Assembly (NCBI GenBank): GCA_002476905.1
Contig: DLND01000055.1
Coordinates: 16,160 to 31,565 of the forward strand
Length of the DNA: 15,406 bases
Source of the DNA: Flavobacteriales bacterium UBA7519
GTDB lineage: Bacteria > Bacteroidota > Bacteroidia > Flavobacteriales > Weeksellaceae
Direction of reading: 5' to 3'
This document shows positions 13,551 through 15,406 of this stretch, piece after piece; the first letter of the stretch is position 1; each line of letters begins with the position of its first letter. The position numbers and the translations under genes are program-made. The notes under the pieces are model-generated. The model saw only the letters and a list, made by a program, of their open reading frames with translations. It made no database searches and was not told the DNA's origin.

Positions 13551-14755
13551 ATCATTTTTTTAGTGATCCAAAAAATTAGAAAAGCTGTAACCATTAAAAT
13601 AGCAAACGAACCAATCCAAAGACTATCAAAACCAAAGTGGCTCACAACATAAGTTCCCAAAAACGGTGTGAAAATAAAGGAGAAAGAAAATGCAATCCCG
13701 TTCAGTCCCATATACGCACCTTTGTTTCCTCTCTCAGCACGCAAAGCCGTAACAGTTGACATAAAAGGAAGAACCCAAATCTCTGCAATAGATAGTATCG
13801 ACATCGATAACAAAAGCAACGGAATGTTACTTCCAAAAAGTAGTAGCAGGTACGAAACACCGGACATTATAATCCCAATAGATAAGATTTGCGGAATCTT
13901 CAAAACCCGTTCTGCAAGACTTACCAAAGGCATCTCCAACAATACGATAATGAAGCCGCTATAACCTAAAATGAAACCGATGGTGCTTTGATCCAGCTTC
14001 GCAACATCCTTATAAAAAAGCGGGATGGTATTGAAAAACTGGAAGAAACAAACAGCAAAAACCGCACACAGAAAACTGTAAAGCAAAAATGGATAATCTT
14101 TGTAAGGAGATTTTGTAACCGTCTTTTCTATGGTTTTTGTAGGTTCTAATTTCTTTTTCTCTCGGAACATTTTATTGCGTCTTCGGAAAAATATAACGTA
14201 GATAATTCCAGCAGTCACAGCCCCGATTCCATTAACAATGAAAAGGAAATTATAAGAAATTCCCGACAAGATTCCGCCCAAAGCAGGACCAATTGAGAAA
14301 CCTAGATTTATAGCCATTCGGTTTAGGGAAAAAGCTTTGGTCAGATTCTCAGGTCTTGCGTATTTTGTAATCGCCACCGAGTTCGCTGGACGAAATGTAT
14401 CACTGATGGAACTTTGTAGAAAAATTAATAAAGCCATCATTTCCACACTTGAAAAAAATGGCATAATAATAAATATCGGTGCACTGAGAAACAGACTCCA
14501 ACTTTGGATATAATATTCCCCAAATTTATCAGTCAAAAATCCTCCCAACCAAGAACCTAACACGGAACCAATTCCGTAAAAACTCAACACAATCCCTGTA
14601 TTTTCCAAGGAAAACTTCAAATGGTCTGTCATATAAACACCTAAAAACGGCAAAACCATCGAACCAGAACGGTTGATGAGCATCACGATGGACAACATCC
14701 AGGCTTCTCTGGAAAGTCCTTTGAAAGTGTTGATATAAGAATTGAAAAGTTTCAT
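13544..14755 (-). CDS. MFS transporter, multidrug-resistance-like
   Basis: This major facilitator has 403 residues when read from the ATG at 14755. A TTG start five codons upstream (14770) is rejected because it lies within the promoter's -7 element. About twelve hydrophobic segments are visible. Motif A is present in degenerate form as GGFLTDKFGEYY, between helices 2 and 3, and a polar linker with Arg- and Lys-rich sequence (RRRNKMFREKKK) separates the two halves, as is normal for the family. The N-terminal INRSGSMVLPFLGVY block resembles MdtH/YqgE-type drug or metabolite exporters; the substrate is unknown. It ends in a terminator shared with YceI and starts at its own promoter, which follows directly on the terminator of the upstream protease gene. 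Confidence 0.93.
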   Translation of the reverse strand: MKLFNSYINTFKGLSREAWMLSIVMLINRSGSMVLPFLGVYMTDHLKFSLENTGIVLSFYGIGSVLGSWLGGFLTDKFGEYYIQSWSLFLSAPIFIIMPFFSSVEMMALLIFLQSSISDTFRPANSVAITKYARPENLTKAFSLNRMAINLGFSIGPALGGILSGISYNFLFIVNGIGAVTAGIIYVIFFRRRNKMFREKKKLEPTKTIEKTVTKSPYKDYPFLLYSFLCAVFAVCFFQFFNTIPLFYKDVAKLDQSTIGFILGYSGFIIVLLEMPLVSLAERVLKIPQILSIGIIMSGVSYLLLLFGSNIPLLLLSMSILSIAEIWVLPFMSTVTALRAERGNKGAYMGLNGIAFSFSFIFTPFLGTYVVSHFGFDSLWIGSFAILMVTAFLIFWITKKMIK

Positions 14756-14767
14756 TTTGTAGGAGTG

Positions 14768-14799
14768 CAAAAGTATCTTTTTTGCTGGGTTAAAACAAA
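14768..14799 (-). promoter_or_regulatory. Promoter of the MFS gene (TTTG-N20-TACTTTTG)
   Basis: On the minus strand TTTG (14799-14796) is followed after 20 bases by TACTTTTG (14775-14768). Both elements and their spacing fit the Bacteroidetes -33/-7 consensus exactly. The expected transcription start lies only a few bases before the ATG at 14755, so the leader is very short. It is the best promoter match in the window. Confidence 0.7.
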
Positions 14800-14825
14800 A
14801 AAACCAATCTGATTAAGATTGGTTT
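14797..14825 (-). terminator. Intrinsic terminator of the DegP-like gene
   Basis: A perfect 10-bp stem, AAACCAATCT / AGATTGGTTT with a 5-base loop, lies 22 bases past the protease stop codon. On the minus strand it runs into a seven-T tract, which ends in the TTTG of the next promoter. Confidence 0.8.
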
Positions 14826-14847
14826 CTAAAATTATTTGTTATTAATA

Positions 14848-15406
14848 TTAAGGCATTTTGAATCCTCTGGTAGTAATTCTTCCATAGCTGTCCACATACT
14901 TCACCTGCACATTTCCTTTGTAGCCATTCAGTATTTTTTCTACATCTTTTTGCGAGTTAACCGGTTTCCCATTGATTTCCATCACGATAAAATTATCAAC
15001 CACACCTATTTTGTCCATTTCACCATCTTCTGCTACATTTTTTGCAAGTACGCCACTTTCCAGGCCATAATTTGTTTTTACTCTGTCGCTCAATGGTTCG
15101 AACTCAGATCCAATTTTCTCACTCACGGTCAAATCCTCTTTGCTTCTAGAAGACGTTCCGCCTTTTTGATCTTTTAGGGTAACAGTTACAGTATTTGGTT
15201 TACCATTTCTGGTATATGTCACTGTTACCTTATCTCCTGGTCTTCTGCTGCCAATTGCAAATGAAAGATCCGCAAAGCTTCCGATGTTGGTACCATCAAT
15301 TTTTGTAATAATATCTCCAGTTCTTATTCCTGCATCCTCAGCGCCACTATTTCCTGTAACTTCTGTAACGTATATTCCGTCACCAGCTTTCAGATTTTTC
15401 TTTTCT
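14848..15406 (-). CDS. DegP/HtrA (Do) family serine protease, C-terminal PDZ part (truncated by window edge)
   Basis: The open frame runs off the window, giving the last 186 residues. They comprise two PDZ domains of a Do/DegQ-type protease. The first reads GDGIYVTEVTGNSGAEDAGI, then TGDIITKIDGTNI and a DLSFAIGSRRPGDKVTVTY end. The second reads SGVLAKNVAEDGEMDKIGV, then DNFIVMEINGKPVNS and ILNGYKGNVQVKYVD. The trypsin-like domain with its catalytic triad must lie beyond the edge. Such proteases degrade or refold damaged envelope proteins in the periplasm, with the PDZ domains binding unfolded C-termini. A serine- and lysine-rich linker joins the two domains. A start at 15222 would be an internal GTG and is not real. 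A terminator follows the gene. Confidence 0.92.
   Translation of the reverse strand, partial: EKKNLKAGDGIYVTEVTGNSGAEDAGIRTGDIITKIDGTNIGSFADLSFAIGSRRPGDKVTVTYTRNGKPNTVTVTLKDQKGGTSSRSKEDLTVSEKIGSEFEPLSDRVKTNYGLESGVLAKNVAEDGEMDKIGVVDNFIVMEINGKPVNSQKDVEKILNGYKGNVQVKYVDSYGRITTRGFKMP

Noticed and set aside
14756..14770. Extension of the second MFS protein to a TTG at 14770
   Set aside because: The TTG is within the -7 promoter element, so it would not be transcribed; ATG 14755 is used.
14836..15177. 113-residue plus-strand frame opposite the PDZ region
   Set aside because: It is antisense to clear coding sequence and has no recognisable motif.
14848..15222. Stand-alone 124-residue PDZ protein starting at 15222
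   Set aside because: The start is an internal GTG; the frame is open to the window edge and encodes a preceding PDZ domain of the same protease.

Overview
The window looks like chromosomal DNA of a flavobacterium, most likely the Chryseobacterium/Weeksellaceae group. The grounds are low G+C coding sequence, A-rich start regions without Shine-Dalgarno motifs, several matches to the Bacteroidetes -7 promoter element TAnnTTTG, and intergenic palindromic repeats of kinds I recall from flavobacterial genomes. I see no rRNA, tRNA, CRISPR array, phage gene or transposase. Both ends cut through genes.

Layout. (1) 1-2569, plus strand: an aldehyde/alcohol oxidation module, made of the C-terminal part of an AldB-like aldehyde dehydrogenase, a zinc alcohol dehydrogenase whose N-terminus is cut off by an in-frame TAG, and a DUF779 protein. 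(2) 2570-4165: repeat-rich DNA, a divergent glutamate/dicarboxylate-type (DAACS) symporter on the minus strand, and a divergent intergenic region carrying an 18-bp inverted repeat. (3) 4166-5416, plus strand: cinA. (4) 5455-9342, minus strand: a tight four-gene unit, transcribed as exported alpha/beta hydrolase, aldo/keto reductase, MFS transporter, exported dienelactone-hydrolase-like protein. (5) 9420-10001, minus strand: an unnamed protein with a transglutaminase-like Cys-His-Asp arrangement, followed by a repeat cluster. (6) 10174-12775, minus strand: a unit of Na+/solute symporter, small lipoprotein and DUF6157 protein. (7) 12906-13478, plus strand: an exported YceI-family protein, ending in a strong bidirectional terminator. 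(8) 13544-15406, minus strand: an MFS transporter, with the C-terminal PDZ part of a DegP/HtrA-type protease upstream of it.

Most of this is ordinary housekeeping, transport and detoxification content. The points that stand out are the amber codon in the alcohol dehydrogenase, the altered substrate- and cation-site residues in the DAACS symporter, the transglutaminase-like triad in the unnamed protein together with a dispersed repeat that forms part of its coding sequence, and the density of different palindromic repeat families in the gaps. I did not find a convincing new multi-gene system such as a defence or biosynthetic cluster.
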